A stretch of DNA of 64,000 nt from assembly GCF_012927445.1 (NCBI RefSeq), contig NZ_JABBPD010000002.1, positions 1-64,000 of the forward strand, read 5' to 3'. The notes under the pieces were generated by a model. The model was not told where the DNA came from. It ran no database searches and worked only from the letters and a program-made list of their open reading frames with translations. Numbering within the stretch: the first letter of the stretch is position 1; the number at the start of each line of letters is the position of its first letter. Shown piece by piece: positions 11,463-21,769 of this stretch. Source of the stretch: Rhodoferax sp. Lineage in GTDB: Bacteria; Pseudomonadota; Gammaproteobacteria; Burkholderiales; Burkholderiaceae_C. The translations under genes and the position numbers were made by a program.

Positions 11463-13787
11463 ATGAAATACCGCAAGTTTTTTTTCGCTGGAATGTGGAT
11501 CATGCGCAAGATGCATTTTTCCACCAAACTTACTTTGTTGGCGTTGGTCCTGCTGTTGCCCATGCTGCTGGTACTTGCCCAACTGATAAAGACGCAAACT
11601 CAAGAGATTAGCGTGACACGCGCGGAGCTGGAAGGTATCAGTCTGGTCGGCGACGCGGATGAACTGATTCGCCAGCTGCAAAGTCACCGGGGCCAGACCA
11701 ATATGGTGCTCTCGGGTAATACCGCAGCGCAGGCTGGGCGGGACCGTACGCGGGAAACATTGCGTCAGGCGCGTGATGTGCTCGACCGCAAACTCACTGC
11801 CGTCAAGACGGAGATGAACCAACAGGAGTGGTCCGGTTTGCGCTCACGCATCGATGGGCTGGTGTCCGCGCTGGACGGTAAAACCGCTCCTGCCAGCTTC
11901 GCCCTGCACACCCAATTGATCGAGGACTTGGGCCATTTCATTTATGGTTTGGCCAAGCAATCCAGTCTCCTATTTGACCCCGATCCGGCATCCTATCTGC
12001 TGATCGACATGGTGGTGTCTCGCACCATCCCCTGGACCGAGCAGTTGGGTAAATTGCGGGGCCAAGGCGCGGGCCTCTTGAGTAAACCGACGATGGATGA
12101 CGCTGGAGCTGTCCGGGTGGGTGCCCAGTTTGATGCGCTGGACTTATTGGTTCGTGAGATCCAGTATTCGCTGGCCCTGATGAAAGATTACGGCGTGGCC
12201 GACCCTCTGGCCGACAAGGCTGTGCAGGCTAGCAAGGCATTTTCCACCAGTTCGCGCGACCGATTTTTACCCGGTGCCGCCACCGGCGAAGCGCAGGCTT
12301 TCTTTACGGCCGGCACCCAAACCATTGAGGCCGTGACGGCCTACCAGCATTCGGCGGTGGCCAATGGCAGCCAGCTGCTGCAGGCCCGGCTTGATACAAC
12401 CCTGCGCATGTTTTGGCTGACGGCCCTGGGGAGCGGTTTGTGCGTGCTGATCATGCTTTATTTCATGCTGTCTTTTCATCTTAGCTTCATGACCGACTTG
12501 CGCCAGGTGTTGAATTTCATGCAAGAGACGGCCAGTGGCAACCTGCGCATGCGGGTTCACATTCGCGGCAAAGATGAGTTGGCTGAGATGGCCGATGTCA
12601 TGGACACGATGGTGAATAACTTCTCCGCCATGGTGGCCAGCGTCCGTAGCAATTCCGCACTGGTGTCCCACGCCGGTAGCAGCCTGGCGCTGGGCAATCG
12701 GGCTTTGTCCGAGCGCACGGAGCAACAGGCGGCCAACCTGGAGCAAACTGCCGCCAGCGTGGAGGAGTTGTCTTCTACGGTACAAAACAACGCCCATGCG
12801 GCGCAACAGTCCGACACGATGGCGAGCGGTGTGCGTGACGTGGCTGAAAACGGGGCGCAGGCCATGGCCGAGGCCATTGGCTCGGTGGAGGCGATTCAGG
12901 CCAGCACCAAGCGGATGGACGAAATTGTCGGCGTGATTGACGGCCTGGCGTTTCAGACCAATATTCTGGCGCTCAATGCAGCGGTCGAAGCGGCCCGTGC
13001 CGGCGAGTCCGGCCGCGGATTTGCGGTGGTGGCCAGCGAGGTGCGTTCACTGGCGCAGCGCTCTGCCGCTTCGGCCAAAGAAATTCGTCAGTTGATTGGG
13101 GCCTCGTCGGCGCAGGTGGCTACCGGCGTTGCGCAGATCCGCAAGGCGGGCGCCAATATCAACCAAATTGTTGACGGCATCCGGGGCGTGGCGGCCAATA
13201 TGTCGCAAATCTCGGCGTCGAGCGCCGAGCAAAGCTCCAGCTTGACCGAAATCACCTCGGCCGTGCGGCAACTGGATGAAATTACCCAGCAAAATGCCGC
13301 GGTCGTGGAGCGGACGGTTAGCCAGGCCAATTCCCTGGAAGTGCGTGCGTCCACGCTCGCCGAAGCTGTTGCCGCTTTCAAGTTGCTGCAGGGTACAGCG
13401 GAGGAAGCCATGGCGCTGGTGGAACGTGCCGTTGGCTATCGCCGCCAATGTGCCTCGCGCGAAGCCTTTTTGCGAGATTTAACCCAGGTTGACAAGTCCT
13501 TTTTTGACCGCGACATGTATATCTTTGCGCTAGATCGCAACGGTGCTTACCTGGCGTTTGGCGGCAACCCGTCCAAAGTAGGAACGCGGGTGCAGGATAT
13601 TGCGGGTATCGATGGAAACGGCTTGCTGTATTCCATCGTCACGCAGGCCAGTTCGGAGCCCGGCTGGGTGGAATACGACATTACCAATCCGACGACCGGA
13701 CTGGTGCAAACCAAAATGTCTTTTGTGCAGGAGTTGGACGATGTGTTCGTCGGCTGTGGCGTTTACAAAGACCTGGTGTTCAGCTAA
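11463..13787 (+). CDS. methyl-accepting chemotaxis protein with C-terminal Cache-like domain
   Basis: A 774-residue chemoreceptor. A first membrane helix lies at about residues 20-38, a periplasmic region at 40-315, a second helix at about 318-338, then HAMP, and a signalling domain whose hairpin tip reads [20 protein letters not shown] (near 500). After the signalling domain, residues about 655-774 form an extra domain ([43 protein letters not shown]) that resembles a Cache sensor but would be cytoplasmic. GGAG at 11449 supports ATG 11463; ATG 11502 is an alternative. The last 8 bp overlap the convergent ferredoxin gene. Confidence 0.9.
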   Translation: MKYRKFFFAGMWIMRKMHFSTKLTLLALVLLLPMLLVLAQLIKTQTQEISVTRAELEGISLVGDADELIRQLQSHRGQTNMVLSGNTAAQAGRDRTRETLRQARDVLDRKLTAVKTEMNQQEWSGLRSRIDGLVSALDGKTAPASFALHTQLIEDLGHFIYGLAKQSSLLFDPDPASYLLIDMVVSRTIPWTEQLGKLRGQGAGLLSKPTMDDAGAVRVGAQFDALDLLVREIQYSLALMKDYGVADPLADKAVQASKAFSTSSRDRFLPGAATGEAQAFFTAGTQTIEAVTAYQHSAVANGSQLLQARLDTTLRMFWLTALGSGLCVLIMLYFMLSFHLSFMTDLRQVLNFMQETASGNLRMRVHIRGKDELAEMADVMDTMVNNFSAMVASVRSNSALVSHAGSSLALGNRALSERTEQQAANLEQTAASVEELSSTVQNNAHAAQQSDTMASGVRDVAENGAQAMAEAIGSVEAIQASTKRMDEIVGVIDGLAFQTNILALNAAVEAARAGESGRGFAVVASEVRSLAQRSAASAKEIRQLIGASSAQVATGVAQIRKAGANINQIVDGIRGVAANMSQISASSAEQSSSLTEITSAVRQLDEITQQNAAVVERTVSQANSLEVRASTLAEAVAAFKLLQGTAEEAMALVERAVGYRRQCASREAFLRDLTQVDKSFFDRDMYIFALDRNGAYLAFGGNPSKVGTRVQDIAGIDGNGLLYSIVTQASSEPGWVEYDITNPTTGLVQTKMSFVQELDDVFVGCGVYKDLVFS

Positions 13788-14469
13788 CGCGGGTGGTGCT
13801 CTGTTCAGGGCTTGGCCCTGGGCTCCGCTTGGCGCGGGCACGCGCTAAAGCGGCCTCAATCACGGCTCTTTTTTTGTCCAGAATAACGGGGTCGGTGTGC
13901 AGAGAGTGACTGGACAGGTCTGACAGCTTCAGCACCGCTTTTTCTTCCAGTCTTTTGTCATTCTCATCCTTGTCGCGTTTGCTTCGGTAGCTATGAAATT
14001 CGTAGCGAGTCTGGGCCAGATTGGCCTGCGGACGCGACCAGGCAGCCCAGCCGGTGGCGCTGCCTGTCACGTTCTCCAGTTCAATGCAATCTACTGGGCA
14101 AACCGGCAGGCATAACTCGCAGCCCGTGCAGTAGGCTTCGATCACGGTATGCATCAGTTTGTTGCTGCCGATGATGGCGTCGGTCGGGCATGCCTTCACG
14201 CACAAGGTGCAGCCAATGCACCAAGCTTCGTCAATGAACGCCACCGTGCGCGGGCCCTCTGTGCCATGGGCCGGGTTCAACGGAACAGGTGCCTGTCCGG
14301 TGATGTCTGCCAGCCATTCAATCCCTTGCGCGCCACCGGGCGGACACTGGTTAATGCCCGCCGTACCCAGTGCAAGGGCTTGCGCATAGGCTGCGCAGTC
14401 CGTGTAACCGCAGCGGGTGCACTGCGTCTGGGGGAGCGCCGCAAGGATACTGGCGGCCAGTGAAGTCAT
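13780..14469 (-). CDS. RnfB-like ferredoxin
   Basis: A 229-residue iron-sulfur protein. It has an RnfB-type four-cysteine Fe-S domain (residues about 12-55: [26 protein letters not shown]) and two [4Fe-4S] ferredoxin motifs ([16 protein letters not shown] and [16 protein letters not shown], about 80-140), then a basic, charged C-terminal tail. It lacks the N-terminal membrane helix of true RnfB, and no other rnf genes are present, so it is probably a soluble electron carrier. Its ATG overlaps the phaZ stop by one base (TAATG), suggesting translational coupling. Confidence 0.85.
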   Translation of the reverse strand: MTSLAASILAALPQTQCTRCGYTDCAAYAQALALGTAGINQCPPGGAQGIEWLADITGQAPVPLNPAHGTEGPRTVAFIDEAWCIGCTLCVKACPTDAIIGSNKLMHTVIEAYCTGCELCLPVCPVDCIELENVTGSATGWAAWSRPQANLAQTRYEFHSYRSKRDKDENDKRLEEKAVLKLSDLSSHSLHTDPVILDKKRAVIEAALARARAKRSPGPSPEQSTTRVS

Positions 14470-15986
14470 TACTTCTTGCTGACAACCTGGGTTGCAACCG
14501 CTTTAACGGCTTCCGGGGCTTGTTTCACCGCTGCGGCAACTGGTTTAGTCGCTTTTTCTGGCGTCTTGGCCACTGCCGCTGGGGTCGTCGGCTTGATCGG
14601 GGCGGTAGTTGCCTTTTTCGCCACGATCGGCGCTTTGACCGCTTGCACGGCAGGCATCCGTTGCGCCACGGGGGCTGCAACAGCTTGTACCTCAGTGACT
14701 GACGCCTTGGCTGATTTTGCCGCTGGCTGGTGGTGCAGGATGAATGCTTTCACCTCGGGATAAACCACGTCACGCCAGCGGCGACCCGCAAAGATGCCGT
14801 AATGTCCGGCACCTTCCACTTCCAGGTGTTTTTGCTCCGACTGGACGACGCCACTGCAGATGCTGTGGACGGCCTCGGTCTGGCCAGAGCCAGAGATGTC
14901 GTCCAGCTCACCTTCCACGGAGAAGAGGGCTGTCGTCGTGATGTCCTGGGGGCGGACGCGTTCCATTTTGCCGTCAACGCCTCTGACATCCCATGTCCCG
15001 TTGACCAGGCTGAACTCCTGAAACACGATCTTGATGGTTTCCAGGTAATAGTTGGCGTCCATGTCGAGCACAGCGTTGTACTCGTCATAGAACTTACGGT
15101 GCGCATCGGTGCTGACATCGTCGCCTTTGATCAGGTCTTTGAAGTATTCGTAATGGCTCTTGGCGTGGTTGCTGGGGTTCATGGCGACAAAGCCAGAATG
15201 TTGCAAAAAGCCGGGGTAAACACGACGTCCCGCACCAGGGAAGTTGGTCGGCACGCGGTAAATGACGTTGTTTTCAAACCATTCAAACGGCTTGTTCATC
15301 GCCAGGTTGTTCACGGCGGTCGGTGATTTGCGGGCATCAATCGGGCCGCCCATCATGGTCATGGTCAACGGTGTCAGTTCACCGCGGCTGGCCATCAGGG
15401 AGACGGCAGCGAGCACCGGCACCGTGGGCTGGCAGACGCTGACCACGTGGCAATTGCCGTAAATGCCTTGCAGGTGACGGATGAACTCCTGCACATAGTT
15501 CACGTAGTCATCCAGGTGGAATTCACCTTCAGACATGGGAATCAGGCGCGCGTTTTTCCAGTCCGTGATGTAGACCTTGTGGTCCTTCAACATGGTCTTG
15601 ACGGTGTCACGCAGCAGCGTTGCATAGTGACCCGACAGTGGCGCCACGATCAAAACAGCCGGTTGCCCCTTGAGCTTTCCCAGCGTCGCAGGATCATCGC
15701 TGAAGCGTTTGAAACGGCGCAGTTCGCAAAATGGCTTGTCAAGTTCAATGCGCTCATGGATGGCAATATTGACGCCATCCACATCAATGGTGCGCAGGCC
15801 AAACTCTGGTTTTTCGTAATCTTTGCCCAGCCGGTGCATCAGGTCGTAGCCGGCAGAGATGCGCTGTGCAAACGGGTTTTGCCCCAGTATCGACAGTGGG
15901 TTGCCATAGACCTTGGCCGCAGACTGCGCCATGTCAGTGAAGGGCTCCATCAGGGACCGTTGGGTTTCGTAGAGTTGGTAGAGCAC
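14469..15986 (-). CDS. phaZ: intracellular polyhydroxyalkanoate (PHB) depolymerase
   Basis: Hydrolyses stored poly-3-hydroxybutyrate granules. The first about 415 residues match the PhaZ alpha/beta-hydrolase family, with the cysteine-nucleophile box VVSVCQPTVPVLAA near residue 180 and the conserved HLEVEGAGHYGIF with the catalytic His near 395. The start is a GTG at 15984-15986. It continues for about 90 extra residues of Ala, Lys, Val, Thr and Pro (AAKSAKASVTEVQAV, TTAPIKPTTPAAVAKTPEK), a tail resembling PHA-granule or histone-like proteins, which may tether the enzyme to granules or DNA. The RnfB-like gene overlaps its stop. Confidence 0.9.
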   Translation of the reverse strand: MLYQLYETQRSLMEPFTDMAQSAAKVYGNPLSILGQNPFAQRISAGYDLMHRLGKDYEKPEFGLRTIDVDGVNIAIHERIELDKPFCELRRFKRFSDDPATLGKLKGQPAVLIVAPLSGHYATLLRDTVKTMLKDHKVYITDWKNARLIPMSEGEFHLDDYVNYVQEFIRHLQGIYGNCHVVSVCQPTVPVLAAVSLMASRGELTPLTMTMMGGPIDARKSPTAVNNLAMNKPFEWFENNVIYRVPTNFPGAGRRVYPGFLQHSGFVAMNPSNHAKSHYEYFKDLIKGDDVSTDAHRKFYDEYNAVLDMDANYYLETIKIVFQEFSLVNGTWDVRGVDGKMERVRPQDITTTALFSVEGELDDISGSGQTEAVHSICSGVVQSEQKHLEVEGAGHYGIFAGRRWRDVVYPEVKAFILHHQPAAKSAKASVTEVQAVAAPVAQRMPAVQAVKAPIVAKKATTAPIKPTTPAAVAKTPEKATKPVAAAVKQAPEAVKAVATQVVSKK

Positions 15987-16215
15987 GATGAATTCACTTT
16001 CAGGAAATGTTGCAGTGCAATATAACAGTTATAACCGGCTTTGCGTTGAGGTTAATACACCAATACTGTCTACCGCCTGTCGACGCTGTGCAAGCTTGAG
16101 GTCAGGCGTTGCCTATAGCAAAGTCGTGAAACGCCTGAACGCAATAAATAATAAATTACCATAAATCACGGAAAATTGCAGACAAAGCATTGATTTCAGC
16201 AATTTGGGAGCCTGG

Positions 16216-17073
16216 ATGCACAATATTTCAAATAGTACCGCCTTTGATTCACTCAAATCATTGAGAAAAACGGCCAGAATGCCCGTCATTTTTCTGGGTC
16301 ATGGGAGTCCCATGAACGCGATTGAAGACAACGAGTACCGCCGCAGCTGGCAGGCCTTGGGCACTGAATTTGGTGTCAAGTGGCCCAAGCCACAACTCAT
16401 TGTGTGTGTTTCGGCGCACTGGCTGACCAGCGGCGGGTGGCTGACCGCCATGGCCCAGCCCAAAACGATTCACGATTTTGGGGGCTTCCCGCAAGCGCTG
16501 TTTGATCAGCAATACCCGGCGCCGGGTTTTCCTGCAGCAGCGCAGGAAATCAGCATGGGCCTCCAGCAGCCGGACAGTGCCCAACCGGTGTCACTGGATT
16601 TGCAGGAATGGGGCCTGGACCATGGGGCTTGGTCCGTGTTGAAACCGATGTTTCCGCAAGCCGACATTCCGGTGATTCAGCTCAGCATGGACTACAGCCG
16701 CCCCCCAGCGGAACATTACGCGCTGGGCCTGCAACTCAAGGGCTTGCGCGATCAGGGGGTGCTGATTGTGGGCAGTGGCAATATCGTCCATAACCTGCGC
16801 ACCATGCAGATGAACGCGGCGCCACATCAGGCGTACGACTGGGCGCTGGAGTTTGACCAAACCATGGCGGACTATTTACAGCAGGGCAATCACGCCGCGG
16901 TGCAGGATTTTCAGAGCCTCGGGGCGATCGCCAGGCAGTCGCATCCGACGCATGAACATTTTTTGCCCCTGCTTTATACCGCCGGGGCCGTGGACGCCAA
17001 CGAGCCGCCGCAGTTTTTCAACACCAGCTTTCAGGCGGCGTCGATCTCGATGCGCTCGGTGCTGTGGGGCTGA
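16216..17073 (+). CDS. extradiol dioxygenase, LigB/YgiD (4,5-DOPA dioxygenase-like) family
   Basis: A 285-residue protein of the class III extradiol dioxygenase family. Visible motifs are FLGHGSPMNAIE near residue 22, SAHWLTSGGWLT, the central DHGAWSVLKPMFP near residue 138 and GSGNIVHNLR near residue 190; the histidines in these are the metal-binding and catalytic set of YgiD/DODA proteins. ATG 16216 has GGGAG five bases upstream. The Met at 16279 (MPVIFLGHG) matches the usual YgiD start. Substrate is not evident, and it stands alone. Confidence 0.85.
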   Translation: MHNISNSTAFDSLKSLRKTARMPVIFLGHGSPMNAIEDNEYRRSWQALGTEFGVKWPKPQLIVCVSAHWLTSGGWLTAMAQPKTIHDFGGFPQALFDQQYPAPGFPAAAQEISMGLQQPDSAQPVSLDLQEWGLDHGAWSVLKPMFPQADIPVIQLSMDYSRPPAEHYALGLQLKGLRDQGVLIVGSGNIVHNLRTMQMNAAPHQAYDWALEFDQTMADYLQQGNHAAVQDFQSLGAIARQSHPTHEHFLPLLYTAGAVDANEPPQFFNTSFQAASISMRSVLWG

Positions 17074-17105
17074 GCGCTGCAAAGTTCGGTTGACGATGAT
17101 TGCGG

Positions 17106-17175
17106 GCTATTTTTAAGCCATTTCAGCCTCTAGCCCCCGCGCTGTATGCGTGAGCAGCTATTGAAAAAATAGTAA
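17106..17175. repeat. short hairpin repeat (R3)
   Basis: Contains CCTCTAGCCCCCGC and GAGCAGCTATTGAAAAAATAG. It is the inverted counterpart of the repeat at 18039-18104; both lie outside the DUF2520 gene, one on each side. Shared parts are the AT-rich hairpin and the TAGCCCCCG block. Confidence 0.7.
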
Positions 17176-17205
17176 ATTGAGTTGGCTTGAAATGCCGCTC
17201 TGCAA

Positions 17206-18021
17206 TCAACGGGCCGCCAGCTTGGCCGCCAACTGGCTCAAGGCCACATAGGCTTCGCCTGCTGTGGCGTTCCATGCGCTCACAGCTTCGCCCTGCCGTT
17301 GCACCAGCGCCAGATCGCCGCGGGCGGCGGGGCCGGTCAGCGCGCCAGCGGGGCCCAGGATCACGATGTTGTCCACCACGTTTTTCAGCAGGGTGGCGTT
17401 GAGGTGGGCGGCGACCTCCGGCGGCACGCCAGTCGCCGTCCATAACTGGTTGGCCAGCGCTTGCAATACCGGGGTAAAGTTGGTCGCGAACACCGCCCCT
17501 GCGTGGTACAGCAACTTGTGTTCGGCGGCCAACGCGAAGCAGTGCGCCCCAATGGTGGTGAACGACGGTTCAAGTTCGCTCAACGCGGCGGGAACCCCTT
17601 CCAACGCGCAAGGCGTGCCGGCGAATTGTTGCCGCGCGCTGGCCGGGTTGGCAAAGCTCAACAGGCAATGGGCGCTGGCGACCTGCCAGCCCAAGGTCGT
17701 CAAGGCCGCTAGTTCGCTCGACGCCAACGCGCCGCTGCAATGAAAGGCGATGGCCGCCGGCCTCGTTCCCCAAATTGGGGCTAAATGGGCGGCGACTTCC
17801 ACGATCTGTCGGTCCGGCACTGCCAGCATCCAGACATCGGCGGCGCGCATGTCTACGATCTGGCTGACCGCGCGACCGGCACCGATAAAACGAATTGCGT
17901 CAGCCGCTGACCCTTCCGAGCGCGTCAGTACATCCTGCACGCGGTAGCAGCTGCTGTCATGCCACAGCCGCGCCAGCGTCTGGCCCACGCGCCCGCAACC
18001 GATGATGTTGAGTGACTTCAT
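17206..18021 (-). CDS. Rossmann-fold DUF2520 protein (predicted oxidoreductase)
   Basis: A 271-residue protein. The N-terminus has a dinucleotide-binding fold (MKSLNIIGCGRVGQTLARLW, residues 1-20) and a ProC/NADP-oxidoreductase-like body to about 130. The C-terminal half (about 135-260, KLLYHAGAVFATNF and PAGALTGPAARGD) is DUF2520. No substrate is established for this family. The gene stands between two hairpin repeats in inverted orientation. Confidence 0.8.
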   Translation of the reverse strand: MKSLNIIGCGRVGQTLARLWHDSSCYRVQDVLTRSEGSAADAIRFIGAGRAVSQIVDMRAADVWMLAVPDRQIVEVAAHLAPIWGTRPAAIAFHCSGALASSELAALTTLGWQVASAHCLLSFANPASARQQFAGTPCALEGVPAALSELEPSFTTIGAHCFALAAEHKLLYHAGAVFATNFTPVLQALANQLWTATGVPPEVAAHLNATLLKNVVDNIVILGPAGALTGPAARGDLALVQRQGEAVSAWNATAGEAYVALSQLAAKLAAR

Positions 18022-18038
18022 GCCGATGCGCTCCGGGT

Positions 18039-18104
18039 TGCTATTAAAAAAATAGCTGCCTTCGCCCGTTGGACGGGGGCTAGGCAGCTATTTAATATAA
18101 ATTA
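18039..18104. repeat. short hairpin repeat (R4)
   Basis: A 65-bp unit with GCTATTAAAAAAATAGC, a GC-rich hairpin (CGCCCGTTGGACGGG), GGGGGCTA and a TATTTAATATAAAT end. It aligns without gaps to 25707-25772 inside hscA (43 of 65 positions by eye) and in reverse to 17106-17175. It may act as a bidirectional terminator here. Confidence 0.75.
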
Positions 18105-18164
18105 GGGGAGCCGGCTGCAGCTACATAAAACGCGCCAGCACGGACCCCAACGGATCAAGTGAAA

Positions 18165-19361
18165 TCAGACGACCTTGGCAATCGACGCGCAGACGTAGTC
18201 GATGTTCTTGCTGTTCAGGGCTGCCACACACATGCGGCCCGTGTCGGTGCCGTAAACGCCAAACTCGCTGCGCAGACGCACCATCTGGTCCTTGGTCAGG
18301 CCGGAGTAGCTGAACATGCCGATTTGGGTGGTGATGAAGCTCATGTCTTGCTTGACACCGGCGGCTTTCAGACCGTCCACCAGCTTCTGGCGCATGGCCT
18401 TGATGCGCACGCGCATCTCGCCCAGTTCTTTTTCCCACAGCGCGCGCAGTTCGGGGTTGCCCAGCACGGCGGCCACAATCGCGCCACCGTGGATCGGTGG
18501 GTTGGAGTAGTTGGTGCGGATCGCGATTTTGAGCTGGCTCAACACGCGGTCCGCTTCTTCCTTGCTCACGCACACCACGCTCAGGGCGCCGACGCGCTCG
18601 CCGTACAGGCTGAAGCTCTTGCTGAACGAGGTGGAGACGAAAAAGTCCAGACCGGCGGCGACGAATTTACCGATAACGGCGCCGTCTTCGGTGATGCCAT
18701 AGCCAAAGCCCTGGTAGGCCATGTCCAGGAATGGCACCAGATTCTTGGTCTTGACGGCGGCAATCACTTGGTCCCACTGGGCGGCGGTGATGTCATAACC
18801 GGTGGGGTTATGGCAGCAGGCGTGCAGCAAGATGATGGTGCCGGGAACGGCGGCATTCAGGTCGGCCAGCATGCCGTCAAAGTCAACGCCGCGCTGGGCG
18901 GCGTCGTAATAGCGGTAGGACTCAACCGTGAAACCGGCGTTGGTGAACAGGGCGCGGTGGTTTTCCCAGCTCGGGTCGCTGATCAGCACCTTGGCATTGG
19001 GGTTGAGTTTCTTCAGGAAGTCGGCGCCGATTTTCAGGCCGCCGGTACCGCCAATGCCTTGCACAGTGGCCACGCGGCCGCTCTTGACAACGTCGCTGTC
19101 AGCACCAAATACCAGTGACTTGACGGCGGCGTCATAGGCGGCAATGCCGTCAATGGGCAGGTAGCCGCGCGGCGTGGGCTTTTCCATCATGGCTTTTTCG
19201 GCCGCTTGCACGCATTGCAGCAATGGCAGCTTGCCGTTGTCGTCGAAATACACGCCCACGCCCAGATTCACTTTGGCGGGATTGGTGTCAGCATTGAATT
19301 GCTCGTTTAAACCCAGAATCGGGTCGCGGGGGGCCATTTCGACAGCGGAAAAGAGTGACAT
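18165..19361 (-). CDS. tyrB: aromatic amino acid/aspartate aminotransferase
   Basis: A 398-residue PLP enzyme of aminotransferase class I, subgroup Ia. The start MSLFSAVEMAPRDPILGL is typical of AspC/TyrB. The PLP lysine is in STSFSKSFSLYGERVG near residue 245, and LLHACCHNPTGYD and YSNPPIHGG are further family motifs. AGGA about 7 bases before ATG 19361 supports this start; a longer frame reaches 19493. It could serve tyrosine/phenylalanine or aspartate transamination; a supply of 4-hydroxyphenylpyruvate to Hpd (55734) is possible. It is divergent from uvrB. Confidence 0.9.
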   Translation of the reverse strand: MSLFSAVEMAPRDPILGLNEQFNADTNPAKVNLGVGVYFDDNGKLPLLQCVQAAEKAMMEKPTPRGYLPIDGIAAYDAAVKSLVFGADSDVVKSGRVATVQGIGGTGGLKIGADFLKKLNPNAKVLISDPSWENHRALFTNAGFTVESYRYYDAAQRGVDFDGMLADLNAAVPGTIILLHACCHNPTGYDITAAQWDQVIAAVKTKNLVPFLDMAYQGFGYGITEDGAVIGKFVAAGLDFFVSTSFSKSFSLYGERVGALSVVCVSKEEADRVLSQLKIAIRTNYSNPPIHGGAIVAAVLGNPELRALWEKELGEMRVRIKAMRQKLVDGLKAAGVKQDMSFITTQIGMFSYSGLTKDQMVRLRSEFGVYGTDTGRMCVAALNSKNIDYVCASIAKVV

Positions 19362-19538
19362 GTAAGAGTCCTGTGAAGAGAAGTCTGAGAAAAAACGAAA
19401 ATAGCGGTCAACCACTATGTTGCCAAGTATTTTACCGGCCGCTCCAGCCGCCCGCGCACGCCCTGTCGGGATGCGGGTGCAAATGGAGCGCATGATCTTT
19501 AATTTTGACCTTTGGCCAGCACTTTGAATCGCCTCGTT

Positions 19539-21674
19539 ATGCCCGCACCCACCCCGATTGCTCTTGCCACTCCTGACGACGTCACCCCGGTTCGCACCGG
19601 CACCTTTGTGCGTTTTCCTGATTCGCCGTTTGAGTTGTACCAGCCCTATCCGCCGGCCGGCGACCAGCCGGAGGCCATCAACAAGCTGGTTGAGGGGGTG
19701 AAGGACGGGGAGGTGTTCCAGACCCTGCTGGGCGTCACCGGCTCGGGCAAGACCTTCACCATGGCCAACGTGATTGCCCGTTTGGGGCGTCCGGCCATCG
19801 TCTTTGCACCCAACAAGACGCTTGCCGCCCAGCTGTACAGCGAGTTTCGCGAGTTTTTCCCGAAGAACGCGGTGGAGTACTTCGTCAGCTATTACGACTA
19901 TTACCAGCCCGAGGCCTATGTGCCGCAGCGTGATTTATTCATCGAAAAAGACTCGGCCATCAACGAGCACATCGAGCAGATGCGCTTGAGCTGTACCAAA
20001 AGCGTGCTGGAGCGGCGTGACGTCGTGATCGTGGCCACGGTCTCGGCCATTTACGGTATCGGCCAGCCCGAGGCCTACCACCAGATGGTGATGACCCTGC
20101 GCGCTGGCGACAAAATTGGCCAGCGCGACCTGATCGCCCAACTGGTACGCATGCAGTACCAGCGCAATGACGCCGATTTTTCGCGCGGCAAGTTTCGCGT
20201 GCGCGGCGACACCATTGATGTGTTTCCGGCTGAGCACAGCGAGATGGCGATCCGTATCGAGCTGTTTGACGACGAGATTGAGTCGCTGCAGCTGTTTGAC
20301 CCGCTGACCGGGCGCATCCGCCAGAAGATTCCGCGCTTTACCGTGTACCCGAGCAGCCATTACGTCACGCCGCGTGAACAGGTGCTGGCTGCCGTGGAAA
20401 CCATCAAGGTCGAGCTGTCGGACCGGGTGAAGGAATTCGTCAGCCAGGGCAAGCTGGTGGAGGCCCAGCGGCTGGAACAGCGCACCCGCTTCGATCTCGA
20501 AATGTTGAATGAAGTCGGGCATTGCAAGGGCATCGAGAACTACACGCGCCACCTCAGCGGCGCCGCCCCCGGCTCGCCGCCTGCCACCTTGACCGACTAC
20601 CTGCCCAAGGACGCCATGATGTTTCTGGACGAAAGCCATGTGCTGATCGGCCAGTTTGGCGGCATGTACAACGGCGACCGTTCGCGCAAGACGACGCTGG
20701 TCGAATATGGTTTTCGCCTGCCCAGTGCGCTCGACAACCGGCCGCTCAAGTTTGAAGAGTTCGAAACCAAGATGCGGCAGGCCGTTTTTGTGTCGGCCAC
20801 GCCCGGGCAGTGGGAAAAAGACCATTCCGGCCAGGTGGTGGAACAACTGGTCCGCCCCACCGGGCTGGTCGACCCTGAAGTCGAGGTGCGCCCCGCCACC
20901 AATCAGGTGGACGATGTGCTGCAAGAAATCCGCATCCGGGTTGAAAAGCATGAGCGGGTGCTGATCACCACGCTGACCAAGCGCATGGCCGAACAGCTGA
21001 CCGATTATTTGAGCGACAACGGCGTCAAAGTGCGCTACCTGCACAGCGACGTGGACACGGTGGAGCGGGTCGAAATTTTGCGCGACCTGCGGCTGGGCAC
21101 CTTTGATGTGCTGGTCGGCATCAATCTCTTGCGCGAGGGCCTGGACATTCCCGAGGTCTCGCTGGTGGCGATTCTGGACGCCGACAAGGAAGGCTTTTTG
21201 CGCTCCGAGCGCTCGCTGATTCAAACCATCGGCCGGGCGGCGCGGAACCTGCATGGGCGGGCCATTTTGTACGCGGACAAGATCACCGAGTCGATGAAGA
21301 AGGCAATGGGCGAGACCGAACGCCGCCGCGCGGCCCAGGTGGCGCACAACCTGGCCTATGGCATCACACCGCGTTCCATCGTCAAGGAGGTCAAAGATTT
21401 GATTGACGGGGTGTACAGCGAAAAAGCGGGCAAAGAGGCCGAAAAGCTGGAGCGTGATGCCATGCAACGGGCGCAGGTGGAGGATATGAGCGAGAAAGAT
21501 ATTTCGCGTGAAATCAAGCGGCTGGAGAAGCTGATGATGGAGCACGCGCGCAATCTGGAGTTCGAAAAAGCAGCCCGGGTGCGGGATCAATTGGGCATCC
21601 TGAAGGCGCAGGCCTTTGGTGCCTCCGGCAGTGATAATCTGCTGGTTATTTCGTCTGGTGGTAAGAATTCGTAA
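19539..21674 (+). CDS. uvrB: excinuclease ABC subunit B
   Basis: The damage-verifying helicase-like subunit of nucleotide excision repair, 711 residues. It shows the Walker A motif [13 protein letters not shown] near residue 70, the beta-hairpin [15 protein letters not shown] near 125, DESHV near 365, helicase motifs [16 protein letters not shown] and QTIGRAARN, and a C-terminal UVR domain (about 660-700) for UvrC contact. ATG 19539 follows a poor start at TTG 19512. Ordinary, complete gene. Confidence 0.96.
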   Translation: MPAPTPIALATPDDVTPVRTGTFVRFPDSPFELYQPYPPAGDQPEAINKLVEGVKDGEVFQTLLGVTGSGKTFTMANVIARLGRPAIVFAPNKTLAAQLYSEFREFFPKNAVEYFVSYYDYYQPEAYVPQRDLFIEKDSAINEHIEQMRLSCTKSVLERRDVVIVATVSAIYGIGQPEAYHQMVMTLRAGDKIGQRDLIAQLVRMQYQRNDADFSRGKFRVRGDTIDVFPAEHSEMAIRIELFDDEIESLQLFDPLTGRIRQKIPRFTVYPSSHYVTPREQVLAAVETIKVELSDRVKEFVSQGKLVEAQRLEQRTRFDLEMLNEVGHCKGIENYTRHLSGAAPGSPPATLTDYLPKDAMMFLDESHVLIGQFGGMYNGDRSRKTTLVEYGFRLPSALDNRPLKFEEFETKMRQAVFVSATPGQWEKDHSGQVVEQLVRPTGLVDPEVEVRPATNQVDDVLQEIRIRVEKHERVLITTLTKRMAEQLTDYLSDNGVKVRYLHSDVDTVERVEILRDLRLGTFDVLVGINLLREGLDIPEVSLVAILDADKEGFLRSERSLIQTIGRAARNLHGRAILYADKITESMKKAMGETERRRAAQVAHNLAYGITPRSIVKEVKDLIDGVYSEKAGKEAEKLERDAMQRAQVEDMSEKDISREIKRLEKLMMEHARNLEFEKAARVRDQLGILKAQAFGASGSDNLLVISSGGKNS

Positions 21675-21723
21675 ATGTGACTGATCAGTCTAGTTACCCG
21701 AGCAAATTGCTGGGTTTCTTGCT

Positions 21724-21748
21724 ATACTCGACTGCGATAGTCAACTTA
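21724..21748 (+). promoter_or_regulatory. IscR type 1 binding site
   Basis: The 25 bases fit the E. coli IscR type 1 consensus at nearly every fixed position, with ATA at the left, GACT and AGTC around the centre (21730-21733 and 21739-21742) and AACTTA at the right. A -10-like TATACT (21723-21728) overlaps it. It lies 22 bp before the iscR start, the expected place for autorepression by [2Fe-2S]-IscR. Confidence 0.85.
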
Positions 21749-21769
21749 ATACGACTGAAGGAGTAAGCG

